64,000 nucleotides of DNA, from the NCBI RefSeq assembly GCF_000002425.4, contig NC_037259.1, positions 822,671-886,670 of the forward strand, in the 5' to 3' direction. The notes under the pieces are model-generated. The model was not told where the DNA came from, did no database searches, and was given only the letters and a program-made list of their open reading frames with translations. Below are positions 33,066-45,039 of the stretch, piece after piece (positions within the stretch are counted from its first letter, which is position 1; each line of letters opens with the position of its first letter). The translations under genes were made by a program, and so were the position numbers. This stretch comes from Physcomitrium patens (taxonomy: Eukaryota; Streptophyta; Bryopsida; Funariales; Funariaceae).

Positions 33066-36000
33066 CTTTTTCGGAGAAGCCGAGTTTTTCATATTTCCAA
33101 GTGAGCAACGTTGTGTTTAAGTTCCACTGATAATAAGCGGTTTGTATCGGTAGGAGTCCTCGGATATTAGTTTGATGAAGTCACAATTTTCTACTTTCAA
33201 AAGTATGTACTTGTGCATTTTGTTGGAGTCAAAATTTATTTGGGTCCATAATAACCCTAAAACTATCAGAAAATAGTGTGCAACAAGATGACAACAATAG
33301 CAGGTTGCATGCAAAACAGAAAAAATTGCATTAAACAAGTTGGCAGTTAAAAAATTTAGCTCAGATGGATCTGGAAGAATAACACATAATCAAATATGTA
33401 ATTATATAAATTATTCCAAAGAAAAATGTACACTGCAAATAATTCTTGTACATTAATGCAGTCATACTACAAAATTAGGTTTCCATGTGTATGTTTAACT
33501 GTTTTTTTAAACAATAGTATAACTGGGGTACTAGGATTGTGACACTTCTTCAAATAGCTTATTTAGTATTTGAAAGTTAATTATTTTTAGTAATGTTCAA
33601 ACATGAAAATTTTGGATTCTCCAGAATTCAATTTAATAACACAAAGGAATGATAAAAATATACTTTACAAGCTGGTTCAAATATCGCCAGATAATATCAT
33701 AGGATATGATATTTAATAAAACAATTGAATGGTAGTCTTATTATAAGCTCTTATTATTTAAAAAAAAAATACCAATAAAACTACCTTTATATAATTTTTT
33801 ATTTTACACAGTAAACAATGTGCATTTTTTCTCATGTTGACCAAAAAAAGAAAAAACGCACTCCTTATAAAAAAATTACTTTTTATTTTAGAAAATATAT
33901 AATTTATATCAATCTTAAAAAATATAATATTTTTTAGAAATGCATCACGAATTCGAATTTATAGACAATATTTCTAAATATATGGTATTATTTAGAGATA
34001 TTTTTAATTTATAAATTAATATTTAATTTTTCATAATTCAAAATTTTTTACTTTTATAATCAATGATTATGTTTTCTACATGCACATATATACTCCATAA
34101 TATTCATTAAAATATTTATCCAATCAATCTGGAAACAAAACTATACTCTTGATCTTTATCAAAAGAAGTTGAATACATTTTAAATCATCACATTTTAGTG
34201 GTCATTTGACATACATATAACTAATAAAAGAATATAATAAAAGAAACCATAGTAAAAAAAAAGAATAACTTATATAATACCATTCTAATTAGAATCTTAA
34301 TAATTTAAATATTTTATTTTTAAAAAAGATATGAAAAGTAATCAATAAAAAATTTGATAGATTAATTGTCTTAATACTTTGGAATATGAGGTCTTTCCTA
34401 AATTAATCAAAACACATTAGGACTATTAAATAAATTGAATGTTTAGACAAATGACATAATATAATGATTTGTTTTGAAAGAATTTTTAAATTTTTTATAT
34501 CTATTTTTAGTATGTGTGTTTTGGATTTTTTAGAATGTTCCAAATTTTTTGTATGTATAGAATTTATTTAGTAACAGATTTTAAAATTTACAATTTTTTT
34601 ATGTAAAACTGATTAGTTTGTAGCACTCTCAAGGCACTTTGATTAAATATCATTATTATTAACTTTTATAAAAGTGTAGTTTTTTTTTCTAAATCCTAAA
34701 AATAAAATATTAAATTTTTTTTGAATCCAAATAATGATTTTAGAAAGATTAAAATAAAACTTAACTTCTATTGCATAAAATATTAAATTCTAATTTGATT
34801 CATTAATTAAATTGATTCTAAATTCATCATCTATGATTTTTCTTGGACATTGATAAAAGTCAATAATTAGTTTCCCATGTATGTATGTATGTATATATAT
34901 ATATATATATATATATGTAGTAAATTAAATTAAATACTTTATCTGATTTGATGATCTTTATGCTACAACCAAGAAATTTAATTATTAGGAAGCAGGATTT
35001 TAAGGCATAGTTTGAAATACAATGTCTCATTGTCAAATTCAAATATAATACAATTAAAACATACCTTTTTGCATAACTATGCTTCAAATTAAATTAAAAA
35101 TTCTTCTTTAGATGCTATTTTGTCTAAGAATCTTTATAAGCATTCCAAGGATCTTTAATGTGCTAATAGTAGATATATAAGCTAAGAAAAACTAAAAGAA
35201 CACTATAGTTTTGAAAGTAAAATCTTAAAAATATATACATATATATATATATATATATTAATTCTATAATAATAATAAAAAAAATAATAAAAAACCCAAC
35301 TAAATCACCAACTTTTTTTATCATTTTTTAAAATCTATTTTTCCAAGAAAAATGTGTATAAAATCATTTACAATAAATTTGTATAAAAAATAAAGTTACT
35401 TTGCTTTTATTATTTTTATTATTTTAAAGATAATTTCATATAAATTAATAAAATTTTAATCTATATATATATATATATATATATATTCATAGAAAAAAAA
35501 GTGTACGAGAATTTAGTTTAAAAAGTAGAGATCAAATTCAATTATCCCAAAAAAGTAAATAAATGTGGAAAAACACTTGATCTAAAGCATTGGGTATTTT
35601 AATTACTTTTCCATCAAGATTTTAAGTTATTTTTCAAATTAATACAACATTGTTTTTCTTCTTTATGTAGAACATATTGATTACAGTTTTTTGTCATGGA
35701 AATTAATTTCAGTTCTTGAATTCTTTATAAATTTTCTAAAAACATCATTAAAAATTAAACTACTATAATAATCTCACAAAATTATTGAATATGGAAGGAA
35801 ACAAAAAATCAGACTTGATTAAATTTTTTAACTATATCAAAGACAATCCAACTTCATTAAGAGTCAAACTAAAACCAATTTTAATATCAAAATTATTAAT
35901 TTAATGATATATTTATTTATAATTCTTTAGAAAACGTATTTTAAAAATGAGTTTGATTTATTTTTAATATATATATATATATTTAAACCAAAATATCAAT

Positions 36001-36533
36001 CTTTTATTAAAAGAAACAAAAGAATATTAGTTTTATTAAATATAAAGTGTTTTTTTAACATATACATGATATTGCTCAAATAGCATGTGATAATTTATAA
36101 AACATTTAAATTGCAATTGAAGTTCTAAAATTTTGAGATTTAAATTTTTTTAAATAATTTTTTTATATATATTCTAAATAAATACACCTAAAATTATTAA
36201 GATACTAATGAAATCCATAATCAATATGTCTTTTATTAACATATAAAAAAAAATCAACATATTGATTATATATCAAGGACATAAATCTAGATAAAACTTT
36301 AAAATGACCATACACTGATATATTTTGTAGAAGAAGAAGAAAAAAAGAAAAAAAATAAAAAAATAAAAAATAAAACTAAAATATCTATTATCAAATACAA
36401 AGGAACAAAATAGTCGTGAATAAAGACTATAATATAAGACATGCATTGATAAGACTAAAAATGACCTTAGTCTTGTTTTATATATAGTATCTACCAATAA
36501 GAATAAGTATTGGCTACTTAAGGATTATAAGGC
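33066..36533. other. Strongly AT-rich intergenic stretch with (TA)n tracts
   Basis: No gene recognised. (TA)n tracts at about 34890-34916, 35229-35260, 35462-35487 and 35970-35982, with GTAT repeats at 34877-34892. The last five bases before element C (36529-36533, AAGGC) form one half of its target duplication. Confidence 0.6.
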
Positions 36534-36772
36534 TGTCATGGACATATAACTGAAGAAGGTTCTAGAAGGTTCTAGTGGATTCTAAGAAGATTTGAGAAGG
36601 TTCCATTAGATTTTTAAAAAGTTCTAGAAGGTTATAGGAGATCTTCAATCTTGACAACTCACTTCTTGTGGTCTAGCTAGGACCTTCTTGCCTTGTATCA
36701 AGTTATTGTTCTAATATTAAGCTAACTCCATTTCTTGGTCTTGAATCCTTGTCTTCTATATGGTCCCTAAAA
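36534..36772 (+). repeat. 5' LTR of element C (internally deleted)
   Basis: Starts TGTCATGGACAT, matching TGTTATAGACAT of the 3' LTR. It is about 70 bp shorter because several units of an internal GGTTCTAG-type short repeat are missing. The end at 36772 is set by alignment with the 3' LTR end at 48809. Confidence 0.8.
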
Positions 36773-36794
36773 ATTTGTCAAGATTGCCATAAAA

Positions 36795-36807
36795 TAATAT
36801 TAGGAGC
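36795..36807 (+). other. Degenerate primer-binding site, element C
   Basis: Reads TAATATTAGGAGC, resembling the initiator Met-tRNA site TGGTATCAGAGC with G-to-A and C-to-T changes and one inserted base. It is 22 nt from the LTR edge, as in B and D (20 nt). Confidence 0.4.
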
Positions 36808-36999
36808 TTGGTCTCTCTTGACAAAGAGTGGATTACCCCTCTTCTTGGAAGTAATATAGCATTCTAGAGGTTGCGGATTATCCTCCCTTAGACTAATATT
36901 ATTTTTATTTATTTATTTATTTATTATTCTACAGATTAGATTTTTTTCTTTGAAGATGTGTGTTTCTCTAATTTTCTATGGAAAAGGTAGATAGTCAAT

Positions 37000-37675
37000 A
37001 TAATAGACTGTAAAGAAATCAAGTTAGATTCTATTATTAATGCTCTTGAAACATTGAGAATCAAGACAGAGACTTTGTCAAAGCAGAATGAAGAACTACA
37101 TATGACCATATATAATGGTCAAGGAACCGGAGCGCCTCAACTACCACATCAAATCGCAATAGAGGTTCCAAATTCTCAAATGACTATATATGATACAAAC
37201 ATAGGAGGTGCATCCACTCAAGGCAATGTTCTGATAACAATAAAAGCAAGAAAACCAAGGATCAGCCTTCCAGAAAAGTTCAATGGCATTCGCTCAAAAT
37301 TTTGTGGCTTTGAAAACCAAGTATGACTAATCATCTTGCTTCAACTTCAATGATATTCCATTGAAGCATCTCAAGTTGGTTTGGTTGGAACCTTGCTATG
37401 AGGTCAAGCTTTATTTTGATTTGTTCCATAATTTGAAAAACATTCTCTTATATTATACAATTTTGAAGCATTTTTGGCAGTATTTGTGGAAGCATTTAGT
37501 GTACATGATAAGGTTCATTCATCAAAAACTAAAATTTGAAGCCTTTGACAAAGAATGTATTTTGCATCAACGTATGACTTAGATTTTTGACAATTAGTAT
37601 GTAATATAAATTATGCAGAAGATGCATTGATGAACCAATTTCATTGGAGATTAAGAGATAATATCAAGGACTTAT
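37000..37675 (+). pseudogene. gag of element C, 5' half (split by element D)
   Basis: Open for 90 codons at 37054-37326, with ARKPRISLPEKFNG and KFCGFENQV, the start of a retrotransposon gag (capsid) domain. It continues through stops to a HWRLRDNIKDLLSK segment directly at the D insertion point. The rest of the same domain resumes at 44008. Confidence 0.8.
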
Positions 37676-38179
37676 TATCAAAGATATGAAATAAAAGATG
37701 ATGCATAAACCAATGAAATCCATGTCAAAAAAATAGTAACAAAATAGAAATAAGAAAATACATATATTAAAAAGAAATTGAAATGGCTTATTGCTAAAAG
37801 ATAATAAAACTTGAAACTCTTAAAACTAAATTAGAAGAAAGAAAGGTATTGAAAAGAGTGAAGAAGGCTTCATTCTTATCTCTATATATACTATCTAACT
37901 AGAGGCTACATGGCAATGTTCTTTAAGACCTCTAATATGTATTGACTTTGTAGGACACATGCCTTAACTTACAAGGCAAGTTTTTTCTATGTGAAGGCCA
38001 CATAGTTAGTTTGGTTTTCAAGCTAACAATATGTGTGGCATATGCCAAACTTATTGACCATTTTTATATCCCAAGCTTTTATAGGAGATATTATAGAATT
38101 AATTTATTTTTATCTACTTCTACTTACTTCTACCTATTTATATAGATAATTATTGGCTTACAAGTGTATGTCCGTGACA
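37676..38179 (-). repeat. 3' LTR of element D
   Basis: 504-bp partner of 43449-44007; the difference is mainly one deletion of about 55 bp near 38070. On the minus strand it starts TGTCACGGACAT. Confidence 0.88.
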
Positions 38180-38650
38180 TTATTCTCTTTTTTAGAGACA
38201 AGTTCCACGAGAAGTAATCATCATATATTGAAGAAATCTATGATGCAATGAATTATATTTGTTACATACTCAAATCTTTGTTCTCTTTGAAGATGGTTGA
38301 TAGGGCCTCTCAACCATCAATAGTGTTTTATACCAAGGTAGGAAGATCACTCTATTATTCGATCATTGTTGAGGCCTTTATAACTTTCTTCAAATAAAAT
38401 ATTTGGAACATTGTCAGGAGCTGTACCTACCTCTAATAAAATTATCAAATATTGGAAATCTCTTCTAAGGTCATGATATCAAATATGTTGTATCTTGCCA
38501 TCTACTTGAGAAAAAATATGTCATTCTTAAAGATCTTTATCTTGATTGCATCGTCTTGAAGGTTGTGACAATCACAATATCTTGTTCGACAGGTCACCAA
38601 ATGAAGGCTCATCAATCAAATGTGCTAGTCGTTGGTTTTCCATCTCCTTA
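38180..38650 (-). pseudogene. Polypurine tract and unassigned 3' frame of element D
   Basis: Minus strand. The polypurine tract (AAAAAAGAGAATAA) lies at 38180-38193. Upstream of it in transcription order a frame of about 150 codons starts near E-M-E-N-Q-R (about 38636) and holds NVPNILFEESYKGLN and WLRGPINHLQREQ, then an EY...I.DFF pattern. It carries about eight stops. The same frame occurs in B and, more distantly, in C. No family recognised. Confidence 0.5.
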
Positions 38651-38734
38651 GCATCACAATTACAAAGAAACTACAAACAAGCATTGAAAGTAGAATGTTA
38701 TCTTGTCTAGATCTTATTTTTATTATATGGAAGG

Positions 38735-38920
38735 TTTTCATCTTGATTTTGATGGATGTTATTGATGAAAAGCCTCTACCACCATTTTTGCATTTGTAAG
38801 ATTCTTTATTGGCTCCCATGTGCATTCTTTAATATCATATCTCTGCCAATGGACAAGATATTTCAATTTATTTTGGTACCGCCTTAAATGTAAGACTTCT
38901 TATACTTTGAACTCTTCATT
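38735..38920 (-). pseudogene. Chromodomain of element D
   Basis: Minus-strand frame reading EFKV, a stop, EVL, then KLKYLVHWQRYDIKECTWEP and NLTNA, followed by V-E-A-F-H. This is the conserved chromodomain pattern (Y-L-V-x-W-x-x-Y-x-x-x-x-x-T-W-E-P-x-x-N-L). In chromoviruses it follows the integrase and binds methylated histone H3. Confidence 0.85.
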
Positions 38921-38929
38921 ATTGTCCAC

Positions 38930-40160
38930 TTCTATAGGAAGAAGAGGAGCTTGTCTTCTTCTTGGTATGTTCATTGTCTTGTATGGTTCAAGAAGAGTCA
39001 TGTGGAATACTGGATGGATTTTCATTGACTTCTGTAGGTGTAAACGATATGCAACTGGATTGATGTGTAGAAAAAAGATAAAATGGTCCAAGCCTATAAT
39101 AGTCCAATGTGTCACAAAGACGAGTGGTTTAGATATTATAATGAAATAACCATATCTTATCATCCATGTAGAGTGGTGGTTGTTCCATTTAATAGATATC
39201 CACATTGATCTTTTGTTGTTCTTGAGCTTCTTTTAACTAGACCTTTATTGTTGAATGTAGCTCTGACAAATGATTTGCTAAATCTTTCGCCACAAGATTA
39301 TCAGCTTTTGAAAAGTCAAAAGTATCAAGTCATGGATGATAATCATAATTGATAAAAAAAAGGTATTTATTTTATAGAAAAATATACTTTATTATTATAA
39401 GCAAATTCTACCAATGGCAAAAGAATTGTTCAATCATCTTCTTGGTAGTTGATGGTACATCTTAAATACTATTCCAAAACTTGATTAACACGCTTTGTTT
39501 GTCCATCAATTTGAAGATGGAATGTCGAAGATAGTTTTGTATCCATTTTAAGAATTTTGAAAAGAGTCTCCAAAAATCTTAATACAAATTGAGTTCTTCT
39601 ATTGGATATAATATCTTTGGATAATCCATGATAGTGATAGATATTTTCAAGAAAGAATTTAGATGTTTCTTCACTTGTGATAGATTTTGTACATAGTACA
39701 AAATGTGCGTTCTTGGTAAAACGATCTATTATCATGAATATAGAGTCATAAAAACTTGAGATTGAAAGATTTGTAATGAAATCCATAGAAACAAAAGACC
39801 ATGGTTGTTTTGGAATAGATTATAATTGAGGAAGTCCGTGAGGTCAATGACAAGGAGTTTTTGATCTTGAAAAAATATCGCATGATTGAACAGAGTCCTT
39901 TACACCCTTCCACATTTGTGGCTACCAAAAATCTCTAGATATAAGCTCCAAAGTCTTGTTGTATCCAAAATGTCCTACTGCTGAAAAGTCATGATGTGCT
40001 TAAAGAACACATAATCATGCTTCTCCTTTTGAAACATATAATTGACCTTCAAAATACAATAGATTATTTTTGAACTCAAAATTAGAAGTATCTTGGGACT
40101 TATCAAAAGGATTCTTGATATTGTAAACAAGAGGATCAAAAGACATACTTGATTAGATTT
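38930..40160 (-). pseudogene. Integrase of element D
   Basis: Minus strand. The core begins MDFITNL (first catalytic Asp, about 39784) and continues RFTKNAHFVL. The second Asp lies in a region changed to SNRRTQF where SDRG.QF is usual. The third catalytic residue of D-G-Q-T-E-R is Lys (GQTKR, about 39490), a G-to-A change. The C-terminal part (39205-38900) has IHPVFHMTLLEPYK, the usual gypsy segment just before the chromodomain. Confidence 0.85.
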
Positions 40161-40203
40161 GTTTCAAAAGGGTCAAATCAACAATCAATGTTGATTTTAT
40201 TAC

Positions 40204-41660
40204 TCAAAGATGAAAATGCTCTAGCTTCAAGAAAATTATTCTTTGCTCATCAAAAGATGCATCTTTTTCTTTTGGTCCAAGATAAAAACATCTAAAAAGG
40301 ACGTTTGATAAATCTTGTTGTTTTTTGGGTCGATATATGATCTTGAAATCAAATCTTGATAAAGACATGCTCCAATGGGCTTGATGACGATTCAAAACAT
40401 GTATTGACATGAAATACTCAAGATTCTTGTGATCCATACTTATGGCGATTGGATTAGAAGTGCCTTCTAGATGATGATGCCATTCTTGAAATGAATCCAT
40501 GATTGCAAGAAGTTCTTTGTCGTAGATTTCATAGTTTATCTTGGCTGTTGAAAATTTTCTAGAATAAAAAACTATTGAATGAAGTTTATCATCTGTTCCC
40601 ATTTATGATAACACGACATCCAAAGCAAAATCTAATGCGTCTGTTTCCATAAAAAAATATCTTAAAAAAATTGACACAATATAAGATTGATGCACAAATA
40701 AAGGCTGACTTCAAAGCTTCAAAAGATGCTTCAACTTCTTTGCTCCACTCAACTTTGTCTTTGAAATTCAAATATGTAAATAGAGTTACAACTCGAAAGA
40801 ATTCTTTGATGAAGATCCGATAGTAGTTGGCAAAGCCCAAAAAACATTGGACATCTCTTATCGTATTTGATATCTTTCAATCTATTATCGTTTGAACTTT
40901 CTTAGGATCCATCATAAGTCCATCATTTGAAATGATGTATCCTAAGAAGTTAACTTCAATAGTGTGGAATACATACTTTTATATCTCCGCATAGAGTCTC
41001 GCATCTCTTAATTTTTGTAACACACAACAAACATGAAGTTCATGTTCATTTGTATTCTTAGAATAGATCAAGATGTCATCCAGATAATAGACAATAAAAT
41101 CATCTAAAAACTCTCAAAAAATATCATTCATTAGATATTGAAAAGCTATCGATGTATTTATAAGTCCAAAAGGCATGACAATGTATTTTAAATGTCCATA
41201 TCTAGTTTAAAATATAGTTTTCTATTCATATCTTTTTTTAATATATACTAGATTATATACTCTCTATAGATCTATTTTGTGTAGATCTTAGTTTGATTCA
41301 GTTGATCAAAAAGTCCAGATATCTAAGGTAGAAGGTACCTATTCTTGATGGTGATCTTATTAAATCCTCAATAATCAGCACATATCTGCAATGATCCATC
41401 TTTCTTCTTCACAAATAAGATTAGAGCTCTTATTGGCGATTTGGAATGGTGTATGAAATTATTGACCAAATTCTCTTTAATGTATTCTTTGAGTTTAGCC
41501 AATTCATTTTGTGATAAACTATAGATTGGTCCAAATAGTAGTTGTGCTCCTTCTTGAAGGTCAATTGAGTAGTCATAAAGACAATATTTTGGAAGAGTAT
41601 CCACATTCTTCTTCTCAAGTATATCTTAAAATTTTTAATAGTGGCTAAGAATGCCACTTG
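40204..41660 (-). pseudogene. Reverse transcriptase and RNase H of element D
   Basis: Minus strand. The reverse transcriptase start (ALILFVKKKDGSLQICADY) is at about 41370-41430, intact YLDD at 41075-41086, and GYIISNDG and RDVQCFLGFANYYR at about 40810-40960. RNase H (INYEIYDKELLAIMDSFQEW) is at about 40480-40545, ending with the ALSR-like region changed to VLFR. Several stops and frameshifts. Confidence 0.87.
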
Positions 41661-41859
41661 AAGTCTTTATATCATTAGAAACATGTGTAGCATAAATGAC
41701 ACAAGGTGATCCTTCTTTTGCAGCATGCAAAAAAATTCTTACACCAACAAATATAGGTTTAATTGTATTAGACTTATGACTTTATACTAGATTGATTTCA
41801 CTCTTAATTATGCTTTTAGATAAGCCAAAGGTATGAGAAATCCAATCTATGCAAGGATT

Positions 41860-42312
41860 ATACTTTTTTAACTATGATAAATCTAAAATAACTGGATTAG
41901 AAGGAGATCTAATTATATTAAAGATTACACAATTGCTATGACCATTTATTGCTATATATATAGGAAGTATTTGATGAATAAAATCTCCAAAAGACAACTG
42001 ATGACCATTTATGACTTCTACATGAATAAGTTTGATTTTTTATATTAACGATATTTTATGACTTTTAACAAATTCTATGTCTAAGAAACAAGCTAAGGCT
42101 CGTGAATCTATCAAAGCGGATGCTTTATAATTATTAGGTCCTAAATTTACATCTATTATAAAACAAAGACAAGGTTGTGAGGAGAGGATAGGACCTTCAT
42201 TAAAAATTATACAAGATTTTAGCAGCACAGTCCCTATTGTAGCTAAACAAATTTGTTTTTCGACACATTGTCTTCTTTGAGAGATATACTCCTCATTTTG
42301 TGATTTTTTCAC
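41860..42312 (-). pseudogene. Aspartic protease of element D
   Basis: Minus-strand frame with ALIDSRALACFLDIEF: the catalytic D-S-G-A is now D-S-R-A (G-to-A change), so the site is lost. A downstream N-P-V-I-L-D-L-x-x-L-K-K-Y-N-P-C-I-D-W-like segment follows past stops near 41840-41900. Confidence 0.8.
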
Positions 42313-43260
42313 TTCTTTGGATAATATTGAGTAGTGTGTTTAAGTTCTCCATAATATAAGCACAATCTTTCTTGATGGTGAAGAGTCTTTTCTTACTCGG
42401 TAAGAGATTTAAAACATATTGCATCAATTTGCATATCCTCTAATTTTGAATGTATGTGTTGAGGAGATTTTGATGTTGCCATTGAATTGCAATAATATTG
42501 AGGCCTATTTGTGCAACTCTCATATCAAAATTCAAAAAGTCGATTGTCGCACTTCACAGCAAAGTTAATTGCTTGTCTCAATGTTTGAAGATCAAGTAAG
42601 TTGAGCATCAATTTCTTTACTTCATATTGTAATCCATAAAAAAAATTGGCTATTAAGTGTAGCATCATCTTACTTGATGTCAATTGTAAGTTATTTAAAC
42701 TGTGAAGCATATAATGTTACAAATCAATTGTCTTATCGCAAAATACAAATCTTGTTGGTTGTAACATAAGTTGCATAATTTTTTCCATATATGGACCAAA
42801 ATTTTGCCAAAAATGCCTCCAAATCATTTAATATTAGAACTTGTCATTCAAAAAAAGATCAAAACCACGATAGTACTAAATCTGAAAGAAGTGTACCAAT
42901 GAATCTAACTTATAATCTAGAAATTGAATAGCTTTGAGGTTGAAGTTCAATCACAAGTTGTACTTGATTGATAAATCCTCGAAATTTGAAATTTGTACCA
43001 TCAAACTTCTTAGGCAGGGCAACTCTTGGTTTTCTAATACTTTAAGGATATTCCACTATGAATAGAGAGACATGATTTTGTGCAAATGTTGAGGTAGCTC
43101 TAATCATCTCTATATCCTTGCTTCTTGCCATTCTTATTGATCCTTGTAGTGGTAAGCTAAGTTGATGCATCGCAAACATCAACTCTCTCAATTGCTTTTA
43201 CATTTGTGCGATTGCAAACTTCATTTCAACAAGCTCTATCATAATAACATTCAAAAAACT
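42313..43260 (-). pseudogene. gag of element D with zinc-knuckle remnant
   Basis: Minus strand. It starts near 43230 with A-Q-M-x-K-Q-L-R-E-L-M, then LPKKFDGTNFKFRGFINQVQ (about 42950-43010), the gag core as in C, and the L-T-L-R-Q-A-I-N-F-A-V-K-C-D-N-R-L-F-E-F segment near 42530-42600. A nucleocapsid knuckle C-x2-C-x3-x-H-x4-C has decayed to CLYYGEIKHTTQYYP at about 42330-42375. Confidence 0.78.
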
Positions 43261-43416
43261 ATCTAATATCACTTAAGATAAGTAGAAGAAAGGGCTTGAG
43301 GACAAAAAAAACACTAAGAACAATATCAATTTAGAAGATGGTAATCCACAACTTCTAATATGCTTATGTTTTATCATAAAAAAAGAGTAATCTATTCTTA
43401 ACCAAGACAAGCCAAA

Positions 43417-43428
43417 ACTTTGATATTA
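43417..43428 (-). other. Degenerate primer-binding site, element D
   Basis: Minus strand TAATATCAAAGT, the same decayed initiator Met-tRNA site as in B, 20 nt from the LTR edge at 43449. Confidence 0.5.
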
Positions 43429-43448
43429 TAAGTATACTCTTATCAATC

Positions 43449-44007
43449 TATCAAGGACATGAATTAGAAGATGATGCATAAATAAATGAAATTTGTATCA
43501 AAGAAATAGTAATAAAATAGAAATAAGAAAGTACATATATTAAAAAGAAATTGAAATCGCTTATTACCAAAAGACAAGAAAATTTGAAACTCTTGAAACT
43601 AGACTAGAAGAAAGAAAGAAGTTGACAAGAGTGAAGAAGGCATCACTCTTATCTCTATATATACTATCTAACCAGGGGCTATAAAGCGATGTTCTATAGA
43701 ACCTCCAATATGTGTTGACTTTGTATGATACATGCTTTATCTTATAAGGTAAATTTTTCTACGTATGGGCCACATACTTAGCTTGGTTTTCAAGCAAACA
43801 ACATGTGTGGCACATGGCCAACTTGTTGACCATTTTTATAACCCAAAAAGTCAATTATAGATAGATATAAAGTCAAAGCAATGTCAATAAAGCTTTTAGA
43901 AAGCTTCTATGGAAGATATTAAAGAATTAACTTATTTTTATCTACTTCTACTTACTTCTACTTATTTATATACATAATTACTAGCTTACATGTATATATC
44001 CGTGACA
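43449..44007 (-). repeat. 5' LTR of element D
   Basis: 559 bp, ends TGTCAC (minus strand start) at 44007. It carries the minus-strand TATATATAG promoter box near 43648-43664, and aligns with the B LTRs, which shows that B and D are one family. Confidence 0.88.
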
Positions 44008-44350
44008 TTTATTATTGTCTATGCTAGATCTTCTAACACTCAATGAAGCCAATAGTCAAGCTGTAAAGTGCGATAATTATTTATTTTAATGACGACAAGT
44101 TGAATGTTCTTTAATTATGCCACACATATACATCAATTATTTTGTAGCTTCTTTGCTATTCAATTCTTATAAGTATTTAGAAGCAAAAAATATGTAGATT
44201 GATACAATTCACTTTAAACCTCTTTTTGAGTAAGAAAACAAAATGTCGAAGAGAACTTGGCCTATGCTTGTATTATAAAAAATCTTGCTATAAGATTAAT
44301 AATTATATAAAAAAATACAAGAGTACTTATCAAATGAAGAGTGCGGCCAC
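44008..44350 (+). pseudogene. gag of element C, 3' part
   Basis: Resumes the capsid domain cut at 37675: LLTLNEANSQAVKCDNYLF at about 44028-44085 is the continuation of the segment ended by KDLLSK. The zinc-knuckle region follows as a decayed stretch before the protease. Confidence 0.75.
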
Positions 44351-44884
44351 ATGATTAAAAGTATTATAAGAAAACAAGGGCTTCCAGCTATAGTAGAATT
44401 CATGCAGCATGATTCTTTACTATCACAAACCAAAAAAAGTCATGTACTCTTTGTCAGCCCTTCCGCTTCTTTTACTATACCTATACGGTTAGGAGTCACA
44501 AAACTAGAATGTCATGCATTACTTGATTCCAAAGCCTTTGCATATTTTATTGACGAAGAATTTTCTAAATCACACAAAATCTGTACAATCAAAAAATCCA
44601 AAGCTGTACATATAGAAGTAATAGATGGTCAACCTTTATCTTCTAGAAGTGTCACTCATGAAATGATTCCATTAGAAATAAGCTTTGACAACCATAGCAT
44701 CCAAGTAGTATTCAATGTCATTAAATCACTATCAAGTCTAATCATTTTAGGACTTTCATGGCTTAAAAAATACAATCCACAAATAGATTGGATATCGCAA
44801 AAGTTAGAATTTTTTCTAATAGATCATAGAACCTCCAGATCTATGAAAAAGCTTCTAACATCCAACAAGCCAAAACTTAAATAA
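44351..44884 (+). pseudogene. Aspartic protease of element C
   Basis: A 177-codon open stretch with ALLDSKAFAYFIDEEF, where the catalytic D-S-G-A has become D-S-K-A. ILGLSWLKKYNPQIDW follows at about 44750-44797, the strand that ends the gypsy protease. Unbroken length suggests this part has escaped stops by chance; the active site is nonetheless lost. Confidence 0.85.
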
Positions 44885-45039
44885 CATTTATTTATTGAAG
44901 CTAGAATATTTGTGAGGGCAGCCAAACAAGGTACTACGTTTATTGTCTATGCAAATCTATAATTAGAATCTATAGTTGCTACAACAACAATTCCAAAGGT
45001 ATATAAGGATTTTACAAATATATTTGAAAAGAAAAATAT

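Larger units (their letters stand above)
37676..44007 (-). mobile_element. Element D: chromovirus-type Ty3/gypsy element inserted in the gag of C
   Basis: A 6.3-kb element read on the minus strand, of the same family as B (LTRs and leader align). LTRs are at 37676-38179 and 43449-44007. Target duplication is CTTAT (37671-37675) and TTTAT (44008-44012), one transition apart. In transcription order: primer site, leader block, gag with a degenerate zinc knuckle, protease, reverse transcriptase with intact YLDD, RNase H, integrase, chromodomain, unassigned 3' frame, polypurine tract. It is structurally complete, unlike B, but dead from many stops. Confidence 0.92.
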
